Source of the DNA: Mycobacterium attenuatum
GTDB taxonomy: Bacteria > Actinomycetota > Actinomycetes > Mycobacteriales > Mycobacteriaceae
Length of the DNA stretch: 64,000 nucleotides
Direction: 5' to 3'
NCBI RefSeq assembly: GCF_900566085.1
Contig: NZ_UPHT01000119.1
Location: 1-64,000 of the forward strand
In this document: positions 21,689 to 31,415 of the stretch, in pieces
How the letters are laid out: every line of letters starts with the position of its first letter
Numbering within the stretch: position 1 is the stretch's first letter
The notes under the pieces: generated by a model
Told to the model about the DNA's origin: nothing
Seen by the model: only the letters and a program-made list of their open reading frames with translations
Database searches by the model: none
Position numbers and translations under genes: made by a program

Positions 21689-23650
21689 TCATTCGACGGC
21701 TCCCGCTCCGATCGGGGCCGCCCCCAATTTGGCGACCATCGTCTTGTCCTGCTCGATTTCGGCCAGCGTCCCGCCCAACGCGGCGCGGATAACTCGGCCA
21801 ATTTCGTCGGCCAAGAACGACAACCCCTGAACTTTGGTGACCGATTGAATGTCGACCAGGTACTTGCCACGTAGCACCAGCGCCAGCTGGCCCAGGTTCA
21901 TCTCTGGCGCTACGACCTGCGGATAACGTCGCAGCACGTCGCCCAGGTTGGCCGGCAACGGGCTGAGGTACCGCAAGTGGGCATGCGCGACCTTGATGCC
22001 CTTGCGCCGTGCGCGTCGGCACGCCTCGCCGATCGGCCCGTAAGAACTGCCCCAGCCGATCAACAACAGCTCGGCGTCCCCCGTGGGATCGTCCACTTCG
22101 AGATCGGGCACTCGGATGCCGTCAATCTTGGCTTGGCGAATTCGAACCATGAGGTCGTGGTTCAACGGCTCATAGGAGATGGCCCCGGAGCCATTGGCCG
22201 CTTCCAGCCCGCCGATGCGGTGCTCCAGACCGGGAGTGCCGGGTACGGCGAACTGACGGGCGAGAGTCTCGGGGTCGCGGTTGTACGGCTGGAAAGGCTC
22301 GTCCGGTTTGGCGAACTTGTGCACGATGGGCTCGAAGGTGGTGATGTCGGGAATTCGCCACGGTTCTGAGCCGTTCGCGATGGCCCCATCGGACAAAACG
22401 ATCACCGGGGTCTGGTAAGCAAGAGCGATCCGCACCGCCTCGACGGCGACCTCGAAGCAGTCAGCGGGTGACCGCGGCGCCAGGACCGCTACCGGCGACT
22501 CACCGTTACGGCCATACAACGCCTGCAGCAGATCGGCCTGCTCGGTCTTGGTGGGCAGACCGGTCGACGGCCCGCCGCGCTGCACATCGATGACGATCAA
22601 CGGCAGTTCGGTCATCACGCCCAGGCCGAGCGCCTCGGACTTCAGCGAAATGCCCGGCCCCGAGGTGCTGGTAACGCCAATCGCGCCGCCATAGGCCGCG
22701 CCCAGGGCCGCGCAGATGCCCCCGATTTCGTCCTCGGCCTGGAAGGTGATGACGTTAAAGTTCTTGTGCTTGGACAGCTCGTGCAGGATGTCGGACGCCG
22801 GGGTAATCGGATAGCTGCCCAGCACCACGGGAGCATTGGCGAGCTGACCCGCTGCAACGATCCCGTACGCCAACGCGGTGTTTCCCGAGATCTGCCGGTA
22901 TTCACCGGGCGGCAAGGCCGCCGCCGGAACTTCGTAGGTGGTGCCGAAGGCCTCGGTGGTCTCGCCGTAATTCCACCCCGCCTTGAGGGCCAGCACATTG
23001 ATCTCGGCGACGTCGGGTTTGCGCGCAAACTTCTCTCTGATGAAGTTTTCGCTGGTCCGTATCGGCCGGCCGTACATCCACGACAACAGGCCCAAAGCGA
23101 ACATGTTCTTGGCGCGCTGGCCATCTTTCTTCGACGCGCCGACCGCTTCCACCGCCGCGAGGGTCAAGGCGGTCATCGGGACGGAATGTACGACGTACTC
23201 GTCCAATTCGTCGGACTCTAGCGGATTGGTGACGTATCCGACTTTCATCAGGTTGCGCTTGGTGAACTCGTCCGAGTTGGCAATCACCATGCCCCCGCGT
23301 GGCAGGTCACCGATGTTGGCCTTCAGCGCTGCCGGGTTCATCGCGACCAGCACATCCGGCCGGTCACCAGCAGTCAGGATGTCGTAGTCAGCGATCTGAA
23401 TCTGAAAGGACGACACCCCGGGCAGGGTGCCCGCCGGTGCTCGGATCTCGGCGGGATAGTTCGGCTGCGTTGCCAGGTCATTGCCGAAGATGGCCGCTTC
23501 CGAAGTGAACCTGTCGCCCGTGAGCTGCATCCCGTCGCCGGAGTCTCCGGCGAAGCGGATGACGACATGTTCCAGGCGCCGCCGCTCGTGCCGGGCGTGC
23601 GACGCCACGGCATGAGACTCTGACTCGGCTCCGCTGCCGTTCGGATCCAC
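21689..23650 (-). CDS. korA: 2-oxoglutarate oxidoreductase, fused gamma-alpha subunit
   Basis: The 653-residue subunit fuses the gamma domain (VIRFAGDSGDGMQLTGDRF near residue 30) to the alpha pyrimidine-binding domain (GSYPITPASDILHELS, QAEDEIGGI). GTG at 23650 is chosen over a TTG at 23671 because it gives the exact M. tuberculosis Rv2455c length, aligns with its N-terminus (xNGSGAES), and has GGAG 5 nt upstream. The TTG alternative lies within a 19-bp tandem duplication. Confidence 0.95.
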   Translation of the reverse strand: MDPNGSGAESESHAVASHARHERRRLEHVVIRFAGDSGDGMQLTGDRFTSEAAIFGNDLATQPNYPAEIRAPAGTLPGVSSFQIQIADYDILTAGDRPDVLVAMNPAALKANIGDLPRGGMVIANSDEFTKRNLMKVGYVTNPLESDELDEYVVHSVPMTALTLAAVEAVGASKKDGQRAKNMFALGLLSWMYGRPIRTSENFIREKFARKPDVAEINVLALKAGWNYGETTEAFGTTYEVPAAALPPGEYRQISGNTALAYGIVAAGQLANAPVVLGSYPITPASDILHELSKHKNFNVITFQAEDEIGGICAALGAAYGGAIGVTSTSGPGISLKSEALGLGVMTELPLIVIDVQRGGPSTGLPTKTEQADLLQALYGRNGESPVAVLAPRSPADCFEVAVEAVRIALAYQTPVIVLSDGAIANGSEPWRIPDITTFEPIVHKFAKPDEPFQPYNRDPETLARQFAVPGTPGLEHRIGGLEAANGSGAISYEPLNHDLMVRIRQAKIDGIRVPDLEVDDPTGDAELLLIGWGSSYGPIGEACRRARRKGIKVAHAHLRYLSPLPANLGDVLRRYPQVVAPEMNLGQLALVLRGKYLVDIQSVTKVQGLSFLADEIGRVIRAALGGTLAEIEQDKTMVAKLGAAPIGAGAVE

Positions 23651-23656
23651 GTCTCC

Positions 23657-23694
23657 GCCTTCCGTCTTCAATCAGGCCTTCTGTCTTCAATCAG
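23657..23694. repeat. 19-bp tandem duplication at the korA start
   Basis: Two adjacent copies of GCCTTCYGTCTTCAATCAG (23657-23675 and 23676-23694) differ at one base. They lie immediately upstream of the korA GTG and span the alternative TTG start. A slippage duplication of the korA leader is the simplest reading. Confidence 0.85.
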
Positions 23695-24044
23695 GCTTGG
23701 TCAGGCCCAAATGTGGAGCACTCCTGCGCGGTTTCAGGTTACGCCGTCGGAATAGCTCCCCCACCTCCCGTTTTGGTGTCACTGGCGGTATCAAGTATGA
23801 CACTTGTTGCTGCGTGTCCGGCCGTTACGGAACGCCGGCAACAAGCGATCGATTCGGCAAAAGCCGACGTCAGAGCGGCGAGCGGTACGACAACAGCCCA
23901 AACTGTGGTCTTGGTCACTTTCTAACCAATCGCATCCGGGATGGCACGAATCGTGTATGCCCTGCGGCGCTCCGGGTGCAGTTCTAAGGCGCGGCGGGCT
24001 CGGTTCTTGGGATGCGGACCGGATCCGTCGCGATCTTGCCGGTG
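23695..24044. other. Intergenic region between korA and clpX, no gene supported
   Basis: In M. tuberculosis the transporter gene Rv2456c lies here; this window has only 350 bp and no transporter remnant that I can read. A plus-strand frame at 23713-23925 ends with a stretch resembling a degenerate helical protein (QQAIDSAKADVRAASG), but it has no recognisable family. Confidence 0.4.
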
Positions 24045-25325
24045 TTAGGCACTCTTGTCGCGGCGCTCGGTGCGGGACGGCTTGCGCGGCACGATCGTCG
24101 GCAAGACGTTGTCCTGCACGGTCTCCTTGGTGACCACGACTTTGGCGACATCGTCTCGACTGGGGATGTCATACATCACCGGCAGCAGCACTTCTTCCAT
24201 GATGGCCCGCAAGCCACGGGCGCCAGTGCCGCGGTGAATCGCTTGGTCGGCGACGGCTTCCAGCGCGTCATCGGTGAACTCCAGCTCCACGCCGTCCATT
24301 TCGAAGAGCCGGGTGTACTGCTTGACCAAAGCATTCTTGGGTTCGGACAAGATCTTGACCAACGACTCCTTGTCCAAGTTGGTGACCGAGGCCACCACCG
24401 GCAATCGGCCGATGAATTCCGGGATCAAACCGAACTTGATCAGATCCTCTGGCATCACTTCGGCGAAGTGGTCAGTGGTGTCGATCTCGGCCTTGGAGCG
24501 GACTTCGGCGCCAAAGCCCAAGCCGCGCTTACCCACCCGCTCGTAGATGATCTTCTCCAGCCCGGCGAAGGCGCCCGCCACGATGAACAAGACGTTGGTG
24601 GTGTCGATCTGGATGAATTCTTGGTGGGGGTGCTTGCGGCCGCCCTGCGGAGGAACCGACGCCTGGGTGCCCTCGAGGATTTTCAGCAGGGCCTGCTGAA
24701 CCCCTTCCCCCGACACGTCACGGGTAATGGACGGGTTCTCGCTCTTGCGGGCGATCTTGTCCACCTCATCGATGTAGATGATGCCGGTCTCGGCGCGCTT
24801 GACGTCGTAGTCGGCCGCCTGAATCAGCTTGAGAAGGATGTTCTCGACGTCTTCGCCGACATAACCGGCTTCGGTCAGCGCCGTGGCGTCGGCAATGGCG
24901 AATGGGACGTTCAGCATTTTGGCCAGCGTCTGGGCCAGATACGTCTTGCCGCAACCGGTCGGCCCGAGCATCAGAATGTTGGACTTGGTCAGCTCGACCG
25001 GCTCATGCCGCGAGTCGCGGTTCTTCTCGCCGGCTTGGATACGCTTGTAGTGGTTGTAGACCGCGACGGCCAGTGTCCGCTTCGCGGTGTCCTGCCCGAT
25101 CACGTAGCCCTCGAGGAAGTCCCGGATTTCGGCTGGCTTGGGTAGCTCGTCGAGTTTCACATCGTCGGCGTCGGCGAGTTCCTCTTCGATGATCTCGTTG
25201 CAAAGATCGATGCACTCATCGCAGATGTACACTCCGGGACCAGCGATCAGCTTTTTGACCTGCTTTTGACTCTTCCCGCAGAACGAGCACTTCAGCAGGT
25301 CACCGCCGTCTCCTATGCGCGCCAT
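24045..25325 (-). CDS. clpX: ATP-dependent Clp protease ATP-binding subunit ClpX
   Basis: ClpX is the AAA+ unfoldase that feeds substrates to ClpP1P2. The 426 residues match M. tuberculosis in length: N-terminal C4 zinc domain (CSFCGKS...CDECIDLC), Walker A GPTGCGKT (near 125), pore loop GYVG, Walker [11 protein letters not shown], and the sensor region [13 protein letters not shown]. It is divergent from mmuM across a 330-bp gap. Confidence 0.98.
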   Translation of the reverse strand: MARIGDGGDLLKCSFCGKSQKQVKKLIAGPGVYICDECIDLCNEIIEEELADADDVKLDELPKPAEIRDFLEGYVIGQDTAKRTLAVAVYNHYKRIQAGEKNRDSRHEPVELTKSNILMLGPTGCGKTYLAQTLAKMLNVPFAIADATALTEAGYVGEDVENILLKLIQAADYDVKRAETGIIYIDEVDKIARKSENPSITRDVSGEGVQQALLKILEGTQASVPPQGGRKHPHQEFIQIDTTNVLFIVAGAFAGLEKIIYERVGKRGLGFGAEVRSKAEIDTTDHFAEVMPEDLIKFGLIPEFIGRLPVVASVTNLDKESLVKILSEPKNALVKQYTRLFEMDGVELEFTDDALEAVADQAIHRGTGARGLRAIMEEVLLPVMYDIPSRDDVAKVVVTKETVQDNVLPTIVPRKPSRTERRDKSA

Positions 25326-25655
25326 GATGGTGAGGGCCTACTTCCTGTTCGCCGTTCGTCTTACCGTGCCGCGTGTACTCCCCGACGCTACCCGCTTGCT
25401 GCGGCCCACCGCGACTGTTGGCGCCGAATAGCGTCTTTGATATTCCTAGGAATTCGTCGGTATTCGTTTTGTTGGTCTCTGCCGTCTCTGCTGTCTCTGC
25501 CTTGTAAATGCAACATATCCCCCTGCGGCGCTCGGCACTCGCCGAGACGCGCGATCGGTGTCTCTGGCGTGTCGCGGTCGTTATGCAACCGAGGCTCGTC
25601 GACTGGCAGACGCAGTGGCGGCCCACACCCCAAGCGCCCACCCTACAGTGACCTT
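25326..25655. promoter_or_regulatory. Divergent clpX-mmuM intergenic region
   Basis: This gap must carry both promoters. It contains a 12-bp perfect palindrome ATTCCTAGGAAT (25442-25453), a nearby ATTCGTCGGTATTCGT direct repeat, and three 9-bp units GTCTCTGCY (25475-25501). No protein-coding frame is supported. Confidence 0.4.
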
Positions 25656-26561
25656 GTGGGGTTGGCTGCTGAATCCGTGGTGATCAGCGATGGCGGCCTG
25701 GCCACCGAACTAGAGGCCCGCGGTCATGATCTTGCCGACCCCTTGTGGTCGGCAAGGCTGCTGACCGACGCGCCGCTGGAACTCACCGCGGTGCATGCCA
25801 CGTATTTTCGCGCCGGCGCGATGATCGCCACGACCGCCAGTTACCAGGCGTCGTTCGAGGGGTTCGCGGCGCGCGGGATCGGCCGCGACGACGCGGCAAC
25901 ACTGCTACGCCGCAGCGTTGAACTTGCGATGAACGCGCGAGACGAGGTGGGCGGGGCCGACCTTCGGGTCGCCGCCTCGGTCGGACCATACGGCGCCGCG
26001 CTCGCCGACGGGTCCGAATATCGCGGTCGCTACGGGCTCAGCGTCAAGGCCCTGACCAGCTGGCATCGCCCTCGACTGGAGGTGCTGGCCGCTGCCGGCG
26101 CGGACGTGCTGGCGCTGGAAACCATCCCCGATGTCGACGAAGCCGAAGCGCTTGTCAACCTGGTGCACCAAATGGGCGTGCCGGCCTGGCTCAGCTACAC
26201 GATCAGTGGGACGCGAACCCGAGCCGGGCAGCCGCTGCCCGGCGCGTTTGCCGTGGCTGCCGACGTCCCGGAGATCGTCGCCGTGGGTGTCAATTGCTGC
26301 GCTCCCGACGACGTGCTGGCGGCCATAGCCTGCGCCGGTGTGGGCAAGCCGATGATCGTCTACCCCAACAGCGGCGAACATTGGGATCGCCGACGCCGTA
26401 GCTGGGTGGGCCCTCGGCGATTCTCGAGTGAGCTGGCCACGCGGTGGATTGCCGCCGGAGCGCGCATCGTCGGCGGGTGCTGCCGAGTGCGGCCGGCCGA
26501 CATTGCCGACGTGCGCCGAGCGTGCAATCCCAGCGAAAACGCTGCCGACAATTCACAGTGA
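25656..26561 (+). CDS. mmuM: Homocysteine S-methyltransferase
   Basis: MmuM transfers a methyl group from S-methylmethionine (or SAM) to homocysteine to give methionine. The 301-residue barrel protein keeps the zinc-thiolate cysteines: GVNCCAPDD and the C-terminal GGCCRVRPADIA. The GTG at 25656 aligns with the start of Rv2458 (ESVVISDGGLATELE follows). An in-frame extension to 25266 overlaps the clpX promoter and is discarded. It converges on clpP2 with a 19-bp gap; Rv2459 of M. tuberculosis is absent. Confidence 0.93.
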   Translation: MGLAAESVVISDGGLATELEARGHDLADPLWSARLLTDAPLELTAVHATYFRAGAMIATTASYQASFEGFAARGIGRDDAATLLRRSVELAMNARDEVGGADLRVAASVGPYGAALADGSEYRGRYGLSVKALTSWHRPRLEVLAAAGADVLALETIPDVDEAEALVNLVHQMGVPAWLSYTISGTRTRAGQPLPGAFAVAADVPEIVAVGVNCCAPDDVLAAIACAGVGKPMIVYPNSGEHWDRRRRSWVGPRRFSSELATRWIAAGARIVGGCCRVRPADIADVRRACNPSENAADNSQ

Positions 26562-26580
26562 CGGCACATTCGGCGAAACG

Positions 26581-27216
26581 TCAGGCCTTCTGCGCGGACA
26601 GCTTCCGGTACTCCAAGACGGTGTCGATGATGCCGTAGTCCTTGGCCTCTTCCGCCGTCAGGATCTTGTCGCGGTCGGTGTCCTTCCGGATCACGGCGGC
26701 GTCCTTGCCGGTGTGGCGGGCCAGTGTGTGCTCCATCAGCGTGCGCATCCGCTCGATCTCGGCGGCCTGGATCTCGAGGTCAGAGAACTGACCCTGGATC
26801 ACCCCCGACAGCGACGGCTGGTGGATCAGCACCCGCGCGTTGGGCAACGCCATCCGCTTGCCCGGTGTCCCCGCGGCCAACAGGACCGCAGCGGCCGAGG
26901 CGGCCTGACCCAGGCACACCGTCTGGATGTCGGCCCGTACGTACTGCATGGTGTCGTAGATCGCCATGAGAGATGTGAATCCACCGCCGGGTGAGTTGAT
27001 GTACATGGTGATGTCGCGGTCGGGATCCAGCGACTCGAGCACCAACAGCTGCGCCATGATGTCGTTGGCCGACGCGTCGTCGACCTGGACACCGAGGAAG
27101 ATGATGCGTTCCTCGAACAGCTTGTTGTAGGGGTTGGATTCCTTGACGCCGAAGCTGGAGTGCTCGATGAACGACGGCAGGATGTACCGCGCCTGGGGCT
27201 GGATTTCTGGGTTCAT
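26581..27216 (-). CDS. clpP2: ATP-dependent Clp protease proteolytic subunit ClpP2
   Basis: The 211-residue serine peptidase has the catalytic Ser in LGQAASAAA, the His in LIHQPSL and the Asp in the KDTDRDK region. It forms the mixed ClpP1P2 tetradecamer with ClpP1. Its ATG overlaps the clpP1 stop by 4 bp. Confidence 0.97.
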   Translation of the reverse strand: MNPEIQPQARYILPSFIEHSSFGVKESNPYNKLFEERIIFLGVQVDDASANDIMAQLLVLESLDPDRDITMYINSPGGGFTSLMAIYDTMQYVRADIQTVCLGQAASAAAVLLAAGTPGKRMALPNARVLIHQPSLSGVIQGQFSDLEIQAAEIERMRTLMEHTLARHTGKDAAVIRKDTDRDKILTAEEAKDYGIIDTVLEYRKLSAQKA

Positions 27217-27821
27217 TGCATTTCTCCATTGGTGACGCTTGCGGCGCGGGTGATGATGTGGTCGACGAAGCCGTATTCCAGGGCTTCCTGAGCGGTGAAC
27301 CAGCGATCGCGATCCGAGTCCGCCTCGATGCGCTCGATCGGCTGGCCGGTGAATTCGGCGTTGAGCCGGAACATCTCTTTCTTGATGACGGCGAATTGCT
27401 CGGCCTGGATGGCAATGTCGGCCGCGCTTCCGGTCACCCCGCCCAGCGGCTGGTGCATGAGGATGCGGGCGTGCGGCAGCGCGTAGCGCTTGCCTTTGGT
27501 GCCCGCGGCCAACAAGAACTCGCCCATGGAGGCGGCCATGCCCATCGCGTAGGTGGCGATGTCACACGGCGCCAAGGTCATGGTGTCGTAGATAGCCATC
27601 CCGGCGCTGATCGATCCTCCCGGCGAGTTGATGTACAGCGAGATGTCCTTGGTGGGGTCCTCGGCAGCGAGCAACAGGATCTGCGCACACAGCCGGTTGG
27701 CCACATCGTCGTTCACCTCGGAACCCAGGAAAATGATGCGCTCGGAGAGCAAGCGCTCATAGACCGAGTCCGTGAGGGAAAGGCCCTGCGAGTTCGAACG
27801 CATGCCAGTCACTTGGCTCAC
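27213..27821 (-). CDS. clpP1: ATP-dependent Clp protease proteolytic subunit ClpP1
   Basis: The 202-residue partner of ClpP2 has the catalytic Ser in [12 protein letters not shown], the His in LMHQPLGG and the Asp in [11 protein letters not shown] at 27821 is favoured because homology starts [15 protein letters not shown]; a start at 27875 adds unrelated residues. A match to the ClgR consensus lies 95 bp upstream. Confidence 0.96.
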   Translation of the reverse strand: MSQVTGMRSNSQGLSLTDSVYERLLSERIIFLGSEVNDDVANRLCAQILLLAAEDPTKDISLYINSPGGSISAGMAIYDTMTLAPCDIATYAMGMAASMGEFLLAAGTKGKRYALPHARILMHQPLGGVTGSAADIAIQAEQFAVIKKEMFRLNAEFTGQPIERIEADSDRDRWFTAQEALEYGFVDHIITRAASVTNGEMQ

Positions 27822-27915
27822 AGTGGGACACCTGCTTTCTTGAGATCCGTATGAACCGACCCTAACCAACCGCACTCGCTGTGTGCGCTCACGGACCCCT
27901 TGAAATGGCCGCGTT

Positions 27916-27926
27916 CGCTCACAGCG
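27916..27926 (+). promoter_or_regulatory. Candidate ClgR operator upstream of clpP1P2
   Basis: CGCTCACAGCG matches the core CGCYNANRGCG reported for the actinobacterial regulator ClgR. It lies directly after the tig stop codon and 95 bp upstream of clpP1. ClgR is known to activate clpP1P2 in M. tuberculosis. The flanking A/T positions of the full consensus are not all met. Confidence 0.5.
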
Positions 27927-29429
27927 TCACGCGCTGTGTTCTTGGCCGGGCGGATCGGCCGTATCGGTCGCCGCGGTCTCGGCCGGGCCAGCAACGGCGG
28001 CGTGGGTGCCGCGGGCATCGCCGGTGTCTGCGATACCCGCGGCACCCACGGCGTCCACGGCATCCTCGTGGGCCTCCGCGGGCTCGTCGGTTTCTTCCGG
28101 AGTTTCGGGGCTCGTGCCGAACAACTTGCCGGTGTCGATCGTGTTGCCGTCGGTATCGGTGATCGTGGCGGCTTGAGCGACGGCCCGGACCGCCAACTCG
28201 CGTCGAACGTCGGCGAACATCGACGGTAGCTGGTTGTTCTCCTGCAGATAGGCGAACAATTGTTGCGGCTCCACACCGTACTGCCGCGATGTCGTCAACA
28301 GCCTCTCGGTGAGGGCCTCCTGGCCGACTTGGACCTTTAGGTCCTCGGCGAGTGCGTCCAACAGCAGCTGCCGCCTGACATCCTTCTCCGAAGCGCTGCG
28401 GGCCTCGGCGTCGAACGCCTCGCGCGACGAGCCCTGCTCGGCGAGCAGCTCGTTGAACCTGGCCTCGTCATGGTTGATGCCGCTCAGTGCGCTATGGATG
28501 ACGCTGTCGTATTGCGCCTGAACATAGGACTGCGGCACCGGCACGTCGACCTGCTCGAGCAGGGCGTCGATCGTGGCGTTGCGGACCTGCTCCGCCTGCT
28601 GGGCACGCTTTGCCTGCAGCACCTGCTCACGGAGGTTGGCCCGCAGTTCCTCGATGGTGTCGAACTCGCTGGCCAACTGGGCGAACTCGTCGTCGGGCTC
28701 GGGCAGCTCGCGCACCTTGACGGACTTGACGGTGACCGTGACCTCCGCGTCCCGGCCGGCGTAGTCGCCGGCTGCCAGCGTGGCGGTGAACACCCGGGAC
28801 TCCTCGACAGCCAGACCGACGACCGCGTCGTCGAGTCCCGCGATGAGACGGCCGGAACCAACCTCGTGGGACAGGCCCTCAGCGGCGGCGTTGGGAACCT
28901 CCTCACCATCGACGGTTGCCGAAAGGTCGATAGTGACAACGTCGCCGACGGCCACTGCCCGTTCGACCGGGTTCAGGGTGCCGAAGCGGACGCGCAGCGA
29001 CTTCAGTTCAGCTTCGACTTCGTCGTCGCTGACCGCGATGGGCTCCACCGAAACCGTCAATTGACTCAAATCCGGCAACGTGATCTTGGGGCGGACGTCG
29101 ACTTCGGCGGTGAAGGCCAGATCCTGGCCGTACTCCTTTTGTGTGACCTCGATATCGGGCCGCCCCAATGGCTGGATTTCGGATTCCGCCAGCGCCTGTC
29201 CGTACCGGCTGGGCAGGGCATCGTTGACGATCTGATCCAGCATCGCCTCTCGACCGAAGCGGGCCTCGAGGAGCCGGATCGGCGCCTTGCCCGGCCGGAA
29301 GCCAGGCAGCCGGACCTGTTTGGCCAGCTCCTTGTAGGCCCGCTGGAAATCGGGCTCGAGCTCTTCGAAGGGCACCTCCACATTGATGCGAACCCGGGTG
29401 GGGCTCAGATGCTCGACGCTGCTCTTCAC
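27927..29429 (-). CDS. tig: Trigger factor
   Basis: Ribosome-bound chaperone with peptidyl-prolyl isomerase activity. The 500 residues show the N-terminal ribosome-binding GFRPGKAP motif (near 44-51), a central FKBP-like PPIase domain (about 165-245) and the helical C-domain. The last roughly 75 residues are a disordered Ala/Asp/Thr/Pro tail, making the protein 34 residues longer than the M. tuberculosis one. Start is GTG with GGAG upstream. It precedes clpP1P2, as in many bacteria. Confidence 0.97.
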   Translation of the reverse strand: MKSSVEHLSPTRVRINVEVPFEELEPDFQRAYKELAKQVRLPGFRPGKAPIRLLEARFGREAMLDQIVNDALPSRYGQALAESEIQPLGRPDIEVTQKEYGQDLAFTAEVDVRPKITLPDLSQLTVSVEPIAVSDDEVEAELKSLRVRFGTLNPVERAVAVGDVVTIDLSATVDGEEVPNAAAEGLSHEVGSGRLIAGLDDAVVGLAVEESRVFTATLAAGDYAGRDAEVTVTVKSVKVRELPEPDDEFAQLASEFDTIEELRANLREQVLQAKRAQQAEQVRNATIDALLEQVDVPVPQSYVQAQYDSVIHSALSGINHDEARFNELLAEQGSSREAFDAEARSASEKDVRRQLLLDALAEDLKVQVGQEALTERLLTTSRQYGVEPQQLFAYLQENNQLPSMFADVRRELAVRAVAQAATITDTDGNTIDTGKLFGTSPETPEETDEPAEAHEDAVDAVGAAGIADTGDARGTHAAVAGPAETAATDTADPPGQEHSA

Positions 29430-29465
29430 GGATGTGCTCCTCGATGGTCGTTCCGGACGGTCGGC

Positions 29466-29542
29466 TGGTCGGGGTGACAGGATTTGAACCTGCGGCCTTC
29501 CGCTCCCAAAGCGGATGCGCTACCAAGCTGCGCTACACCCCG
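29466..29542 (-). tRNA. tRNA-Pro (anticodon TGG)
   Basis: On the minus strand the acceptor arms CGGGGTG and CACCCCG pair fully. The D arm, the anticodon stem-loop with TTTGGGA (anticodon TGG) and the T arm GGTTCAAATCC are in place. Discriminator A and an encoded CCA (29466-29468) are present. Confidence 0.95.
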
Positions 29543-29688
29543 CGCTGACCTCGCGATCCTACGGCCCGGCGACACCCGCCGCGCAGCGACCTCCGGGGAC
29601 CTGGCAGTGCACGCGAAGCGCGTCACACAACTGTGTCGATTAGATTTGATCTTGGCCACCACGTAGAGTTTCGCTCGACCTCATACAT

Positions 29689-29759
29689 GCGGGCGTAGCT
29701 CAATGGTAGAGCCCTAGTCTTCCAAACTAGCTACGCGGGTTCGATTCCCGTCGCCCGCT
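29689..29759 (+). tRNA. tRNA-Gly (anticodon TCC)
   Basis: GCGGGCG pairs with CGCCCGC. The anticodon loop CTTCCAA gives TCC, and the T loop is GGTTCGATTCC. CCA is not encoded. It is divergent from tRNA-Pro and 30 bp upstream of lipP. Confidence 0.95.
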
Positions 29760-29789
29760 CAAACTAGTTGCACCCGGGGGGAATGCGCC

Positions 29790-30974
29790 ATGTGCAATGC
29801 CGACATCAAAGGCTCATGCGCGCCCGAGTTCGTCAAAGTTCACGACGCCTTCCAGCGCAACTTCGAGTCATGCCGCGAAGTCGGCGCGGCCGTTGCCGTT
29901 TGGGTGGACGGCGACCTCGTCGTCAACCTCTGGGGCGGTTCGGCGGACGCCGCCGGTAGCCGACCCTGGCGACAGGACACTCTGACCAACGTGCTCTCCG
30001 GGACCAAGGGACTGGCGGCCACCTGCGTCCACCAGCTCGCTGACCGCGGCGAGCTGGACCTGCATGCGCCGGTGGCCCGCTATTGGCCCGAGTTCGGGCA
30101 AGCGGGCAAGGAAGCCGTGACGCTGGCCATGGTGCTGAGCCACCGATCCGGTGTGATCGGACCGAACGAGCGACTGAGCTGGGAGCAGGTCACCGACTGG
30201 GACTTTGTCTGCGAGCAGCTGGCAGCGGCGACACCGTGGTGGGAGCCGGGCACTGCTCAGGGCTACCACATGACCACGTTCGGTTTCATCCTCGGCGAAG
30301 TATTTCGCCGAGTCACCGGCCGCACCATCGGCCAGTACCTGCGCACCGAGATCGCCGAACCGATCGGCGCCGACATCCACATCGGCCTGCCGCGCTACGA
30401 GCAGCATCGCTGTGCCGACATGGTGAACGAGCCCAAGGTCCGCGGGATGCTCGCCGATCTGCAGGCCCCCGGTCACCCAGGCAGTCTCGACGACCACCCC
30501 AAAGCCGCGCTGTCGGTGTCGATGGGATTTGCCCCCGCCGACGAAGTCGGCAACAACGACATGCAGCTGTGGCGCGAGCTGGAATTCCCCGGCACCAACG
30601 GACTGGTCTCAGCACTTGGGCTGGCGACGTTCTACAACGCGCTGGCCCAGGAGAAGCTCCTCAGCCGGGAACACATGGATCTGGTCCGGGTGTCGCAGGG
30701 CGGCTTCGATACCGATCTGGTCCTGGGTCCCCGCGTGGCCGATCACGGCTGGGGGTTGGGCTACATGCTCAACCAGCGTGCCGTCAACGGCCCTAATCCG
30801 CGCATCTTCGGCCACGGCGGCCTGGGCGGTTCGTTCGGGTTTGTCGACCTGGAACACGGGATCGGCTACGCGTACGTGATGAACCGCTACGACGCCAGCA
30901 AGGCCAACGCCGACCCGCGCAGCGTCGCTTTGAGCAACGAGATCTACGCGACGCTGGGCGTCACTCCGCGCTGA
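29790..30974 (+). CDS. lipP: Beta-lactamase-fold esterase LipP
   Basis: A 394-residue serine hydrolase of the class C beta-lactamase/esterase VIII fold, same length as Rv2463. The nucleophile motif SxxK is S70-G-T-K73; the second conserved region includes a Tyr in GTAQGYHMT, and the C-terminal HGGLGG replaces KTG. Such enzymes hydrolyse short-chain esters; the natural substrate is unknown. A GGGGGGA motif 8 nt upstream supports the ATG. Confidence 0.92.
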   Translation: MCNADIKGSCAPEFVKVHDAFQRNFESCREVGAAVAVWVDGDLVVNLWGGSADAAGSRPWRQDTLTNVLSGTKGLAATCVHQLADRGELDLHAPVARYWPEFGQAGKEAVTLAMVLSHRSGVIGPNERLSWEQVTDWDFVCEQLAAATPWWEPGTAQGYHMTTFGFILGEVFRRVTGRTIGQYLRTEIAEPIGADIHIGLPRYEQHRCADMVNEPKVRGMLADLQAPGHPGSLDDHPKAALSVSMGFAPADEVGNNDMQLWRELEFPGTNGLVSALGLATFYNALAQEKLLSREHMDLVRVSQGGFDTDLVLGPRVADHGWGLGYMLNQRAVNGPNPRIFGHGGLGGSFGFVDLEHGIGYAYVMNRYDASKANADPRSVALSNEIYATLGVTPR

Positions 30975-31000
30975 GCGGACCTAGCCGGATAACCCGCGCG

Positions 31001-31327
31001 TCAGTGCCCGCCCCCGGGGCCGCCGTTTCCAGATCCGCCTGGCCCGGCAGGTCCAACCGGGCCGGGCCCCGGCGCGCCACCTCCGCCCGGGCCAGGCCCC
31101 CAGCCGGGCCCGCCGTTCGGGTTGGGTCCCAGGCCGCGCCAGTTGTCATGGCAGTTGTTCCAGTCCCAGTTGTTGCCCCAGCCGGGGTCCCAGAAGTCGC
31201 CCGGACACCACCACTGTGGGACCGGAGCCGGCGCCGCCTGAATTTCGGGAGCGACGGCTAAACCGCCCAGGCCGCAACCGATGGTCAATGCGAAAGTCGT
31301 TGCGGCTACGCGTGACGAGACTCTCAT
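31001..31327 (-). CDS. Small secreted Trp/Gly/Pro-rich protein
   Basis: A 108-residue protein with a signal peptide (MRVSSRVAATTFALTIGCGL to about residue 31, cut near QA-APAP). A Trp-rich core follows, WWCPGDFWDPGWGNNWDWNNC, with two cysteines that could form a disulfide, and then a Gly/Pro tail of GPGPGGGG type. Mycobacteria carry many secreted proteins with a WCPG...W-D-P...NW...CHD pattern and no known function. It is not found between lipP and nei in M. tuberculosis. Confidence 0.75.
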   Translation of the reverse strand: MRVSSRVAATTFALTIGCGLGGLAVAPEIQAAPAPVPQWWCPGDFWDPGWGNNWDWNNCHDNWRGLGPNPNGGPGWGPGPGGGGAPGPGPVGPAGPGGSGNGGPGGGH

Positions 31328-31415
31328 ACTGCGACGAGTACCCGCGTGCCCCGAGAGCCGAAACAGCAGCCGCGAACGTCTCTTGTCCCCGACGTGACCC
31401 GGCCGCCATGGGCCG

